Shown one piece after another: positions 18,082 through 26,828 of a stretch of 64,000 bases of DNA; position 1 is the first letter of the stretch; each line of letters begins with the position of its first letter. Both the position numbers and the translations under genes were made by a program. A model generated the notes under the pieces. The model was not told the origin of the DNA. It searched no databases and saw only the letters and a list, made by a program, of their open reading frames with translations. This DNA is from Persicobacter diffluens. Lineage in GTDB: Bacteria; Bacteroidota; Bacteroidia; Cytophagales; Cyclobacteriaceae. The DNA lies in contig NZ_BQKE01000001.1 in the NCBI RefSeq assembly GCF_036244895.1, forward strand, positions 1,860,001 through 1,924,000. Direction: 5' to 3'.

Positions 18082-19587
18082 TCAGACTTCTTTCATCTTT
18101 ACAGGAATAGTGACATTAAATTCCGCACCATGACCTAGCTCACCTTTTGCGGAAATCCCACCACCATGGAGTTCAGCAATTTTTTTACAAATCGCCAGAC
18201 CAACGCCGGAACCATCGTATTTCTGACCTTCCAGTCTTTGGAAAATCGTAAATATCTTGTCTACATATTTTTGGTTAAAACCAATACCATTATCCTTTAC
18301 CGAAAGGTGCACATTTTTCAGTTTCCCTTTCTTCCCGGAAGCCACTGCTTCGGCCTTTATTTGAATAAGCGGATCCACATCCGGCTTTCTGAATTTAAGC
18401 GCATTGGAGATTAAATTTTGAAATAGCTGCTGAATCAAAATAGGATCAGAATATATGACCGGCATTTCTCCTAATTCAATGGTCGCATTTTCCTTTTCAA
18501 TCGCGTACTCCAAATCCATCAGCACTTCCTGCACGATCTGATTCAAATCCACCTCCTTGAAAGTCCCTTTGCGAGAACCCACCCGGCTAAATCTCAGCAG
18601 ATCATTAATCAGCTTCTGCATTCTTTTGGCCGCATTATTCATCCTGTCCAGATAATCTACGCCGGTTTCACTCAGGTTAGCTTCTTCTTTTACTTTTAGC
18701 CGATCTCCAAAAGCGCGGATTTTACGAAGAGGTTCCTGTAAGTCATGGGAAGAGACATAAGCAAATTCTTCCAGATCGCGATTGGAGCGCTCCAGGTCTT
18801 GGGCATAGCTTTTCAGCTTGGCTTCCACCGCTTTCATTTCTGTAAGATCGTGAAGAATACAGGTAAACATTTTGCGATCTGGCAAATGCACCACACCCAC
18901 CGAAAGCTTGACCGGCACCTCATCCCCAGACTGCGTTTTACACAAAATTTCTCTGGAAGAAGGAATAGACACGCCGGGCTCATAAGACAGTAATATTTCA
19001 TTTTCCCCTTCGCTTTGGCTGTCATTCGGGTGTACCAATTCCTGGAAATTTTTCCCGTACAGTTCCCGTTGTTTGTAACCAAACAGCCCGGCTGCAGTCG
19101 GATTTACGGTTTCAATATTTCCCTGAGCATCCAGGGTAATGATCCCATCTGCGGCGCTATTGATAATGGCGTTTAGCTTATTGGTATTTTCTGTAAAACC
19201 TTTCTCCAGTATGGCTTCCTGTGATTTATCCAGGATCAGTTCAGCAAAAAATAAAGCATCCCCTTCCATTTTGCGGGAAAGCCAAACATCCGCCGGAAAT
19301 ACATAACCATTTGCTTTTCGGCCTTTCATCCGAAATTCGTCAGAAGGATTCGTTTCTGAAGCCAGTCTGCTCACCCGCCGGATACTATAAAGGTGATCAC
19401 TATGGTATTCCTCATCATAGAGGACATTTATGTGTTGCCCAATTAGTTCCTGGGATTCCTTTCCAAATAATTCCTCCGCCTTAGCATTAACATGCACAAT
19501 GGAACAAGCCTCATCGAAAACCACCAAACCGACCATCTGCTCGCGCTGTAAAATCTCATTGGCCCAGCTGTCAAAATTCATCATCAT
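18082..19587 (-). CDS. PAS-PAS histidine kinase, phytochrome-type kinase module
   Basis: A 501-residue cytoplasmic sensor kinase. Two PAS domains (about 15-125 and 135-255; the second has the typical ADGIITLDAQGNIETVNPTAAGLFGY) precede a coiled stretch and an HWE-unrelated, phytochrome-like HisKA with His281 in FAYVSSHDLQEPLRKI. The HATPase has NLISNALKFR, DNGIGF and GSGVGLAICKKI. No haem or chromophore ligand is obvious. It has three possible Met starts in a row; the first is used here. It is separated by 225 bp from the receiver gene and by 31 bp from folK. Confidence 0.92.
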   Translation of the reverse strand: MMMNFDSWANEILQREQMVGLVVFDEACSIVHVNAKAEELFGKESQELIGQHINVLYDEEYHSDHLYSIRRVSRLASETNPSDEFRMKGRKANGYVFPADVWLSRKMEGDALFFAELILDKSQEAILEKGFTENTNKLNAIINSAADGIITLDAQGNIETVNPTAAGLFGYKQRELYGKNFQELVHPNDSQSEGENEILLSYEPGVSIPSSREILCKTQSGDEVPVKLSVGVVHLPDRKMFTCILHDLTEMKAVEAKLKSYAQDLERSNRDLEEFAYVSSHDLQEPLRKIRAFGDRLKVKEEANLSETGVDYLDRMNNAAKRMQKLINDLLRFSRVGSRKGTFKEVDLNQIVQEVLMDLEYAIEKENATIELGEMPVIYSDPILIQQLFQNLISNALKFRKPDVDPLIQIKAEAVASGKKGKLKNVHLSVKDNGIGFNQKYVDKIFTIFQRLEGQKYDGSGVGLAICKKIAELHGGGISAKGELGHGAEFNVTIPVKMKEV

Positions 19588-19618
19588 CTTTGCTTTATCA
19601 AATGCTTACAACTCCTTA

Positions 19619-20107
19619 TTAATCTGCAGAATAGACCCACACCTTTAAATCATCTTTACAATCGGATAATAGCGCCTTCATATCCTTTTGAAATACCGGA
19701 TGTTGAAAGCTTCCGGCAATTTCTGCCATGGGCAAAAGGGTGAATTTCCTGTTTTGAATTTCCGGATGTGGCACGGTTAATCTTTGAGCATTAATCTGCT
19801 CGTTGCCATAAAACAAGATATCAATATCAATAGTGCGTTCGCCCCACCTTTCATGCCTTACCCTTCCCAACTGTTTTTCAATTTGCTGAATGCCCAAAAG
19901 TAAATCCATCGGCGCCAAAGCAGTCTCTATCTCCAATACCTGATTCAGGAATAAGGGCTGCTCTCGCACGCCCCAGGCTTCGGTTTCGTAAATATTACTT
20001 TTTCGTAAAACTTTCCCTAAGCGCAAATCAATAGTTTCCGCGGCCTCTCGAAGTAGCTTCTCGCGGTCCTGAAGATTGCTCCCTAATAACAGATATACTC
20101 CTTTCAT
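19619..20107 (-). CDS. folK: 2-amino-4-hydroxy-6-hydroxymethyldihydropteridine pyrophosphokinase
   Basis: Transfers pyrophosphate from ATP to 6-hydroxymethyl-7,8-dihydropterin in folate synthesis. The family signatures are clear: YLLLGSNLQDREKLL at the start, ETEAWGV and FLNQVLEIET in the middle, and RHERWGERTIDIDILFYG, which contains the Mg-binding DID residues and catalytic arginines. Length (162 residues) is normal for the monofunctional enzyme. The frame could begin at a TTG two codons earlier (20113), but the ATG at 20107 is preferred. It is divergent from sppA. pabB, another folate-pathway gene, lies 35 kb away. Confidence 0.95.
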   Translation of the reverse strand: MKGVYLLLGSNLQDREKLLREAAETIDLRLGKVLRKSNIYETEAWGVREQPLFLNQVLEIETALAPMDLLLGIQQIEKQLGRVRHERWGERTIDIDILFYGNEQINAQRLTVPHPEIQNRKFTLLPMAEIAGSFQHPVFQKDMKALLSDCKDDLKVWVYSAD

Positions 20108-20143
20108 CCTCAAATTATGTTCAACAGTATAAATTCACAAGTC

Positions 20144-20151
20144 CAAAAGTA
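20144..20151 (-). promoter_or_regulatory. Candidate -7 element for folK
   Basis: TACTTTTG on the minus strand matches TAnnTTTG and would place transcription start about 30 bases before the folK ATG. No clear -33 element. Confidence 0.4.
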
Positions 20152-20211
20152 GTCAATTATTTAAATTTACATGGTATAGATAAATAGAAATAGAACCTAT
20201 TTAACAATCCT

Positions 20212-21972
20212 ATGAAATTCTTAAGAAACGTTTTGGCTGCCTTGGTCGCATTGACCCTTTTCTTTGGGCTGCCAATGTTCTTTTTCCTGATGATCGCCAT
20301 GGTGAGTGGCTCGGCTGATGGATCTGAACCAATCACAAAAGAAAGCATTCTGAGACTGAAGTTATCTACTCCTATAGTGGAACGATTGAATGAGGATCCT
20401 ATGGACATCATCGCTCAGCTACAGGGGGAAGAGCGACCAATTGGCTTAAATGAAATAAAAAAAGCACTCCAGCATGCGGCCGAGGATGACAAAATTAAAG
20501 CTGTATATCTTGAGGCGCCGATGATTTCCGCCGGCCCCAGCACCGCCCTGGAAATACATAAAGCATTGGTTGAGTTTAAGAATGAGAGTGATAAACCGGT
20601 ATTTGCCTACTCTCCTTATTATAGCCAATTGTCTTATTATGTTGCTTCCGCTGCAGATAGCTTATATATGAACCCGGTCGGGGGAATGGAACTGAAAGGA
20701 TTAAGCGCCAATATTTCTTTCTTTAAAGGTACTTTAGACAAGCTCGGCATCAAGGCCGAAATCTTTAGAGTCGGAGATTTTAAAAGTGCGGTAGAGCCTT
20801 ATTTCAGAACGAATATGAGTGAGGAAAACCGCCTGCAGTACCAGGAATTACTTGGAGGTGTAAATGACATTATGCTAGAAGGCATAAGCAAGGGCCGAAA
20901 GATTGCCCCGACTGCGCTTCATAATATTTCCGACAGCCTTTTGGTTCGATCCACTCAGGATGCAATGCGATACCAATTGGTGGATGGCTTATTGTACGAG
21001 GATGAGGTCAATGCTAAATTAAGAGCCTTCATGGAATTAGAAGAAGATGACAGAATTCCATTTGTTGGGTTGAGCCGTTACAATAGCAGTGTCAAAAACA
21101 AAGTAAATACCAGCCGGGATAAAATTGCCGTTATTTATGCTGATGGGGCAATCCAAACGGGCAAAAGCAAGGAAGGAAAGATCATCGGATCAAAGACCCT
21201 GATGGAAGAATTGGCCAAAGCCAGAAAAGATGATAAGGTGAAGGCTGTAGTGTTGAGGGTAAATAGCCCTGGAGGTAGTGCTTTAGCGTCGGACATGATC
21301 TGGCGGGAAGTATTGCTGACCCGTGAAAAGAAACCCGTGATTGCCTCTATGGGGGATTATGCCGCTTCCGGTGGATATTATATCTCCATGGCAGCAGACA
21401 CCATCGTGGCCCAGCCAAACACCATCACCGGCTCTATTGGCATTTTTGCCGTATTAATGAATTTTGAGGAATTCCTTAATGATAAAATAGGGATCAGTCA
21501 TGACATTGTTAAAACCGGATTGTTTTCCGATTTAGGCAACCCTACTCGTCCAATGTCCGCCTATGAGCGTCAAATTATTCAAAGTGGTGTAAATGAAGGC
21601 TATGAAATCTTTACTTCCAAAGCGGCTGAGGGCCGTCAGATGTCAAAGGAAGATTTATTGAAAATTGCCGGTGGACGCGTATGGACTGGAGCGAAAGCGC
21701 AGGAACTGGGGCTGGTAGATGTCATGGGTGGCATGGAAACAGCAATTGAAATTGCTGCAGATAAAGCGGGACTGGAAGAATATAAAATCTCTTACCGTCC
21801 GGAGGTAAAGGATAAGTTTCAAATGCTATTTGAAAACCTGAATGATGAGGTGCAATCCAAAATGGTGGAATACCGCTTCGGACCCTTTGCCAATTATGCC
21901 GAGGAACTTCAAAGACTGGAAGCCATTGAAGGACCACAAGCCCGAATGGTATTTGATCTTGAAATTGAATAA
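20212..21972 (+). CDS. sppA: Signal peptide peptidase SppA, 67-kDa type
   Basis: A membrane-anchored serine protease that degrades cleaved signal peptides. One N-terminal membrane segment (about 8-32) is followed by two tandem ClpP-like domains, as in the E. coli 67-kDa form. The catalytic Lys is K191 in GDFKSAVEPY in the first domain and the nucleophile is S386 in GDYAASGGYYIS in the second, giving the Ser-Lys dyad. RVNSPGGS at 349-356 is the usual oxyanion-region motif. At 586 residues it is full length. Monocistronic, ending at a terminator shared with the convergent gene. Confidence 0.95.
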   Translation: MKFLRNVLAALVALTLFFGLPMFFFLMIAMVSGSADGSEPITKESILRLKLSTPIVERLNEDPMDIIAQLQGEERPIGLNEIKKALQHAAEDDKIKAVYLEAPMISAGPSTALEIHKALVEFKNESDKPVFAYSPYYSQLSYYVASAADSLYMNPVGGMELKGLSANISFFKGTLDKLGIKAEIFRVGDFKSAVEPYFRTNMSEENRLQYQELLGGVNDIMLEGISKGRKIAPTALHNISDSLLVRSTQDAMRYQLVDGLLYEDEVNAKLRAFMELEEDDRIPFVGLSRYNSSVKNKVNTSRDKIAVIYADGAIQTGKSKEGKIIGSKTLMEELAKARKDDKVKAVVLRVNSPGGSALASDMIWREVLLTREKKPVIASMGDYAASGGYYISMAADTIVAQPNTITGSIGIFAVLMNFEEFLNDKIGISHDIVKTGLFSDLGNPTRPMSAYERQIIQSGVNEGYEIFTSKAAEGRQMSKEDLLKIAGGRVWTGAKAQELGLVDVMGGMETAIEIAADKAGLEEYKISYRPEVKDKFQMLFENLNDEVQSKMVEYRFGPFANYAEELQRLEAIEGPQARMVFDLEIE

Positions 21973-22004
21973 TCTTCAACAGCAAATAGATTAGTTTAGT
22001 CGCA

Positions 22005-22035
22005 AAAGGCTGCCCTATCAGAGGCAGCCTTTTTT
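22005..22035. terminator. Bidirectional terminator between sppA and its convergent neighbour
   Basis: AAAGGCTGCC and GGCAGCCTTT arms around an 8-base loop, then a T-run on the + strand. The matching A's before it could serve minus-strand transcripts too. Confidence 0.8.
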
Positions 22036-22062
22036 TATAAGCATTGTTCTCCATAGAAATGC

Positions 22063-23700
22063 TTACTCTTCATCTTCAATTTCAGCCCTCAATTTGCTAT
22101 CAGGATTATACCGTATAAACCTCCAATTCTTGATGTTTTTGGCCCCCAGAAAAACAAAATCGCCTCTATCGGTAAGGAAGGTATCATTCGCTTTTATTGT
22201 GACATCTGCCTGATCAGCATCGAAAAGTACGGAACGATTCATTTGCCCATTTTGATCTATCCGGACCATTATCGCCTCTGTTTTGGTCCATTTCCCCCAC
22301 TTTACCGTCTTCTTATTCAATTCGGTAAAAAAACAAAATAACTGCCCATTTTGCTCCATTAATTTATAGGAAGCCATTAATCCGGCAACTCCTGAAGCCT
22401 CCTGTGCCTTCTCTATACGATGAAATGCATTGATCTTTCCCTGAGCCGAAATATCGAGTAAAGCAATGTCATCCGTATGATCAATTTGTTCAAGGGTGAC
22501 ATTCCCACTTCCATCTTTATGTGAAATCACATGCGTCATCGTACGTTCTCCGGAAAACACATAACCACCATCTGATTTGTATAAGACTTCATTTAGGGTA
22601 AACCGATAATCCCTAAACCTTTTTCCGGTAGAGAGAAATCCTTTTGTCTTATTTTTTTCGTTACTAGGCTTGCTGAAACTTCCCGGTAAAACCTGAGCAT
22701 CCTGTTGTAAAACTTCCCCTTTTTTATTCATGCTAAGCACAACCATTCCTTCAGGTACCGTACTTTCATGCGCTCCAAAAAAAGACATCGCCATTAACCC
22801 TTGAGCGGTGGTAATGATATCTGTTGTAATTAAAAATTTATCCTGATAACTAATAGGCGTTATCGTGAGCTGATCTCCCTGTCCAAAACTAATCAATCGA
22901 TGTTCAAAATTAGGCTCAATCACAAAGGACCGACTATTGGACAGCAGTCCGTTTTTCTCCAAATCTGTAGATTTCTTTACCATTTTCTTATTCGGATAAT
23001 AAGTCGTCAGTAAATAAACCGTACCATCATTGGCAATCCGGAATTGATCCATGCTATAAATACCATCCTCCATCTGAAAAGACTTCGCCCAACGGTTTGT
23101 TGCAGTTTGTTGGTCATCTAACACCAAATACCCAAAACTCACTAAGTAATTTTTCTTATCTGTTAAAGAATAACTTACGAGCAGCTGTGATTTATCAGGC
23201 GAAAATTCATGCGTAAAATTGATGTGTTTAAACTTATCTTCAGGAAAATCGACAGCTAATACTTCCTTCGCTCGCCCATTAGGGGCTAAATTTTTACTAT
23301 TGATCTTTTGTGCGAATAGTCTAATTTTATCCTTTCGCTTATCTTTTACAGAAAGATAAGTAATGATGGACTCCCCTTGCTGTACAACAAACTCCAATTT
23401 ACTGTTCATATCTGGTAAATCCGGAATGGGAGCAACCTGCTCAATAACCATCGTTTGAGGATTAAATCTACCCAAAAGTTCCGCATGTTTAGACCCAATG
23501 ACAATACCAGTGGTGTGAACAAGTTTTTCAATAGGGACTAAGACAAAATAGCTACCTTTGGCTGTAGTGGAAATATGCTCTAAATCAGCCCAATATTTTT
23601 CCTTATCGATTTTTATCATGGGGCCCATTTGCAGATTTTTTTGGGCATAAAGAGATACACTATTGCATAGCAACAATGCTAAAAGAATAAAATTTTTCAC
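22063..23700 (-). CDS. Secreted protein of unknown function
   Basis: I do not recognise this 545-residue protein. It starts at a GTG (no ATG precedes the mature region); the first 20 residues form a clear signal peptide (FILLALLLCNSVSLYAQ). The rest is rich in beta-strand patterns and repeated phrases such as DKSQLLVSYSL, DGTVYLLTTYY, DGGYVFSGE and RGDFVFLGAKN, spaced as in a WD/Kelch-like propeller, so a periplasmic or surface propeller fold is a reasonable guess. It is probably monocistronic: 250 bp to the next codirectional gene, and convergent with sppA. Confidence 0.7.
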   Translation of the reverse strand: MKNFILLALLLCNSVSLYAQKNLQMGPMIKIDKEKYWADLEHISTTAKGSYFVLVPIEKLVHTTGIVIGSKHAELLGRFNPQTMVIEQVAPIPDLPDMNSKLEFVVQQGESIITYLSVKDKRKDKIRLFAQKINSKNLAPNGRAKEVLAVDFPEDKFKHINFTHEFSPDKSQLLVSYSLTDKKNYLVSFGYLVLDDQQTATNRWAKSFQMEDGIYSMDQFRIANDGTVYLLTTYYPNKKMVKKSTDLEKNGLLSNSRSFVIEPNFEHRLISFGQGDQLTITPISYQDKFLITTDIITTAQGLMAMSFFGAHESTVPEGMVVLSMNKKGEVLQQDAQVLPGSFSKPSNEKNKTKGFLSTGKRFRDYRFTLNEVLYKSDGGYVFSGERTMTHVISHKDGSGNVTLEQIDHTDDIALLDISAQGKINAFHRIEKAQEASGVAGLMASYKLMEQNGQLFCFFTELNKKTVKWGKWTKTEAIMVRIDQNGQMNRSVLFDADQADVTIKANDTFLTDRGDFVFLGAKNIKNWRFIRYNPDSKLRAEIEDEE

Positions 23701-23950
23701 GATTTTTATAGGTTGTTTTGGTTAATAAAAGAAAAAATTATGCACTTGTTCTGAGCATGTAATGATTGAAAGAAAATCAAATTATTTGGAGATTATACTT
23801 TCGATTTTCTTTTATGCATTTTAGTGGTTTACTATTTCGATATACAATTTTTTCTCCTAGCGCTTAGATTCAGTATTTCAACTTTTTATAATTTCATTGT
23901 ATACCGCCTCAATACCTTGAAAATACAGGTATTGCCACAAATGTAAAAAA

Positions 23951-24604
23951 TCACGGAGTACCTTTAGAATTAGAATATTTACTAATCAACAAAGCCATCA
24001 CCACCGCCAGATAAAACTGACCGGCCATTCCCAAAAACATACTCAACACCCTTGCCAGTGGATGCTGAGGGGTAATATCTCCATAACCCACTGTGGTCAG
24101 GGTCATAAAGGAATAATAAAAAGAATCTTTCCAATCACTGGGATCCATATTATTGAAAGCATCCGGGATAGTAATCATAATCGCAATCATGATGAGCGCG
24201 CAGTTAATCCCGATAAGCATATATCCGGAAAAGGCCGCATAGAACGTGTTTTGATTGACCTCTGGCGTGCTTAACAAAAATTTCAATACCCGCCATTGAA
24301 TAAAAGTATAAAAGCCAATGGTATAAAGCAGATAGATATCCTGATACCAAATATTCTCTACAAAATAACCGATCACCTGAAAAATGATTCCTCCTCCACC
24401 CAGAATATAGGCATACATTTTTCTTCTACGGTCCGGACTAATGGATATGATAGCGCCCATAGACACCAAAATCAAGCTTAGCGGAAAAAAGAATCGCATG
24501 ATTTGCCCGTTCGGCAATACCGCGGCCTGAGATAATAACATGAAGCAAAGCATGAAAAACAATACCATGAAATTATTCTTGAGCACAAAGCGGATAACTT
24601 TCAT
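23951..24604 (-). CDS. Potassium-channel-like membrane protein
   Basis: A 217-residue inner-membrane protein with about six hydrophobic segments. The last two flank a pore loop with the K+ selectivity filter TVGYGD (in FMTLTTVGYGDITPQHPLAR), so a two-helix KcsA-type pore module is preceded by about four extra helices. No voltage-sensor arginine ladder and no cytoplasmic RCK domain are seen. It is expected to conduct K+ as a tetramer. It is flanked by an isoprenylcysteine-methyltransferase-like gene upstream, with a 120-bp gap. Confidence 0.85.
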   Translation of the reverse strand: MKVIRFVLKNNFMVLFFMLCFMLLSQAAVLPNGQIMRFFFPLSLILVSMGAIISISPDRRRKMYAYILGGGGIIFQVIGYFVENIWYQDIYLLYTIGFYTFIQWRVLKFLLSTPEVNQNTFYAAFSGYMLIGINCALIMIAIMITIPDAFNNMDPSDWKDSFYYSFMTLTTVGYGDITPQHPLARVLSMFLGMAGQFYLAVVMALLISKYSNSKGTP

Positions 24605-24724
24605 TGAATGGGAATTTTGATGAGCAATTTTCTCAAAGTTAAAGCAATAAATTTATCTATTTGTTAAAAGTCAAATTGAAATTTCAATTTCGTTACAAAT
24701 AAGGAATCAAAATTAATTGCTTCC

Positions 24725-25186
24725 TCACAAATAACGACGGACGGACTTGCAATAATTATGGTACGCTTCGCCAAATTTTTCCGCCAGAAATAATTCCTCT
24801 GCCAGAATGATTCGGTGATAGATTATAATATTAAAAATGGCGATCACCCATGCCCACCAAAGGTGCAATGACAAAGCCGAGGCAAATAATATTAAATAAA
24901 GTCCCAGGTAAATCGGATTACGGCTAAATCGGTAAAGCCCGCTGGTTTTCAGCTTTGTCTGTTCCCTGGGGAGACCGAAGCTTAATGAATTTCCCAAAAA
25001 TTTAAGAGAAGTCAATATGATTAAAATACCTCCTATCAATAACCAAAAAGAAATATCCTTCCACCATATCGAAAAGGAGGGCATGTTGAGCAATTTTTTA
25101 AGATAAAAACCAATCAAAACATATCCAGATATTTTGCCCCCATAAAATAACAGGGGTTGAATCGGGGGTATACCAAAAAAATCCAT
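24725..25186 (-). CDS. Isoprenylcysteine carboxyl methyltransferase-like membrane protein
   Basis: A small (153-residue) integral membrane protein with about four to five helices. The C-terminal half carries the ICMT/PEMT signature: LKTSGLYRFSRNPIYLGL, then EELFLAEKFGEAYHNYCKSVRRYL, where the RNPIY block and the acidic EE/Y-C-R region bind S-adenosylmethionine. In bacteria these proteins probably methylate lipids or small molecules, not prenyl-Cys proteins. An IS3-family element lies 40 bp upstream of its ATG and has probably displaced its promoter. Confidence 0.82.
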   Translation of the reverse strand: MDFFGIPPIQPLLFYGGKISGYVLIGFYLKKLLNMPSFSIWWKDISFWLLIGGILIILTSLKFLGNSLSFGLPREQTKLKTSGLYRFSRNPIYLGLYLILFASALSLHLWWAWVIAIFNIIIYHRIILAEELFLAEKFGEAYHNYCKSVRRYL

Positions 25187-25323
25187 AGACCAATAAATAA
25201 AATTTCTAATCTTAAAGCGTATCCTGGTTTAGCCCCCATATTTTCGGACTTTTTTGATTTTGCCTCTTGTGAGGTCTATTTTTCCATTATAAGTTTGTGT
25301 TAGCAAAGAACGATCGACGGCGA

Positions 25324-26349
25324 TTAATTTACCGAAGGTTGTAATGAATTTGGAGTGTTGGGCCCATTCACATCCTCATTCAAATATCCCTCCCCATTTA
25401 GGGTCGGTATATTTGAGCAAAGAACTTCTCTCTGACTCATAATCCCCGAAAGTTGACTATGGGGTACTGTAAGTCTAAATTTCACCTTTCGCTCGTTTAT
25501 TACTGTGCGTTCAATCAAATCATATTCCCACGCCTTCCAAAACAAATTGGGACTAAGATGAGCTATTGACCCATGTAATCTAACATTGTTATATTTTTCA
25601 TAAAACACTTCTAACCTTTCTCTTAATTCCTCTAAGTTCCAAAATGGCGCTTGTCCCAAGCCCTTCTTAAGAATGCTATGAAAGCTTTCAATATGGCCAT
25701 TCTCCTGGGGCGTATAAGGATGTGTAAAGGTTTGATGAATACTATTTTCCCTTAAAAATTCTTGAACGCTTTTAGCGCTAAATTGAGATCCATTATCATT
25801 CCTTAATTCAACATGAAGATCCTGTTTCAATAAGTCATTTGGTTGCAAATAATTATCTATTACCCTTTCCCAGGCTTTAATGACCATTTTTTGATCCATT
25901 TGATAGCCAACCGACCAATCTAATATTACTCTTGTAAATGTATCAATAATGCTTAATATATAAGCATGACGCCTATGCTCTGTTACCCAAACCATTTTAA
26001 TATCCATTTCTAAAACCTGCAATGGGCGTTCTGGGCATACACAGCGATATTTGACGTAATTTTTATCACTAACCTTCCTTTTTTCCTGAAGTAAATCTGC
26101 GTCCTTCATCAAACGGAAAACCTTTTTATGATTAATATTATATCCTTCAAGCTTCAATTGACTGGTCATCATACGATAGCCATAATTAGTGATTGGATCT
26201 TCTTTTAAGCGCTTAATTTGCCCTATTACATCCTCATTGGGTACTACCGAATGCCCCTTTTGAGTTGTAGTAGTGGCTTTTCTGCCTATATGTTTACGAT
26301 CTTTAATAGGCTGGTAATAGTATTTGTGTTTTGTTATTTGGGCAATCAA
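25324..26349 (-). CDS. IS3-family transposase, orfB (DDE integrase domain)
   Basis: Catalytic half of the transposase. The HTH_21-like linker (GYRMMTSQLKLEGYNINHKKVFRLMKDADLL) precedes an rve integrase core. The DDE residues are D in EMDIKMVW, D in LRNDNGSQFS and E in NGHIESFHSILK, all present. The frame is continuous upstream to the A6G slip site, so the functional product is an OrfAB fusion made by -1 frameshifting. The TTG at 26349 is only the first possible internal start. Confidence 0.93.
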   Translation of the reverse strand: MIAQITKHKYYYQPIKDRKHIGRKATTTTQKGHSVVPNEDVIGQIKRLKEDPITNYGYRMMTSQLKLEGYNINHKKVFRLMKDADLLQEKRKVSDKNYVKYRCVCPERPLQVLEMDIKMVWVTEHRRHAYILSIIDTFTRVILDWSVGYQMDQKMVIKAWERVIDNYLQPNDLLKQDLHVELRNDNGSQFSAKSVQEFLRENSIHQTFTHPYTPQENGHIESFHSILKKGLGQAPFWNLEELRERLEVFYEKYNNVRLHGSIAHLSPNLFWKAWEYDLIERTVINERKVKFRLTVPHSQLSGIMSQREVLCSNIPTLNGEGYLNEDVNGPNTPNSLQPSVN

Positions 26350-26393
26350 AATAGCTTTATCTCGTTTTAGCCCCAGACCAGTGTATTTTCGTG

Positions 26394-26705
26394 CTATTTC
26401 CGCCCTTTCGTCTGAGGATATTTCTTTTTTAGCAGCTCATCCTTCATTTTGGATTCAAGCTCCTTTTCAGCGATGATTTCCTTTAATAGGGCATTCTCTT
26501 TCTCAAGACGCTTTATCTCCTTTAATTGAGGTATAGTCATCCCGCGAGTGAAACCTGCCTCTCCCATGGTTTCATATTTTTTCACCCAATTTTTATAGGT
26601 GGCTGGATAAACTCCATACTTACTTAGAGTTTCTTCTACTCCTCTTTCCTCGCATTCTTTTAGAATAGCTAGCTTCTCTTCCTTGGTTCGTGTTACTCTT
26701 TTCAT
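26394..26705 (-). CDS. IS3-family transposase, orfA (DNA-binding helix-turn-helix)
   Basis: A 103-residue N-terminal part. A helix-turn-helix (about 5-50; LAILKECEERGVEETLSKYGVYPATYKNWVKKYE) is followed by a leucine-zipper-like coil (LKEIKRLEKENALLKEIIAEKELESKMKDELLKKK), typical of OrfA. Alone it would act as a DNA-binding regulator of transposition; fused to OrfB by frameshifting it gives the transposase. Confidence 0.93.
   Translation of the reverse strand: MKRVTRTKEEKLAILKECEERGVEETLSKYGVYPATYKNWVKKYETMGEAGFTRGMTIPQLKEIKRLEKENALLKEIIAEKELESKMKDELLKKKYPQTKGRK
26424..26430 (-). other. Programmed -1 frameshift heptamer (A AAA AAG)
   Basis: Read on the minus strand, orfA has CTA AAA AAG AAA, which places the slippery heptamer A-AAA-AAG in the correct phase. 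After a -1 slip the frame runs EISSDERAEIARKYTG and on without a stop into orfB. This is the standard IS3-family mechanism. Confidence 0.9.
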
Positions 26706-26828
26706 CGGATTTCAAATATTGTAAAAAAAAATTTAAGTCCGACTATTTATGGGGCGGAATCAATCCAAAGCACACCATCCGGCTTCGAATTTTGGCTTTC
26801 AAACACCCTCTTATCAATTGATGTTCAC

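Larger units (their letters stand above)
25226..26762 (-). mobile_element. Complete IS3-family insertion sequence
   Basis: About 1,537 bp. The left end begins TGGTTTAGCCCC and the right end, read inward, begins TGATTCCGCCCC; both continue into a shared TCGGACTT-containing inverted repeat. The sequence ATCC flanks both sides (25222-25225 and 26763-26766), a 4-bp target duplication that fixes the boundaries. It encodes orfA and orfB with an A6G frameshift site and an intact DDE triad, so it may be active. It sits between two minus-strand genes that were ~100 bp apart before insertion. Confidence 0.92.

Noticed and set aside
25324..26705. IS3 element as a broken transposase with a frameshift
   Set aside because: The A6G heptamer is in the right phase and the DDE triad is intact, so two frames are the normal arrangement.
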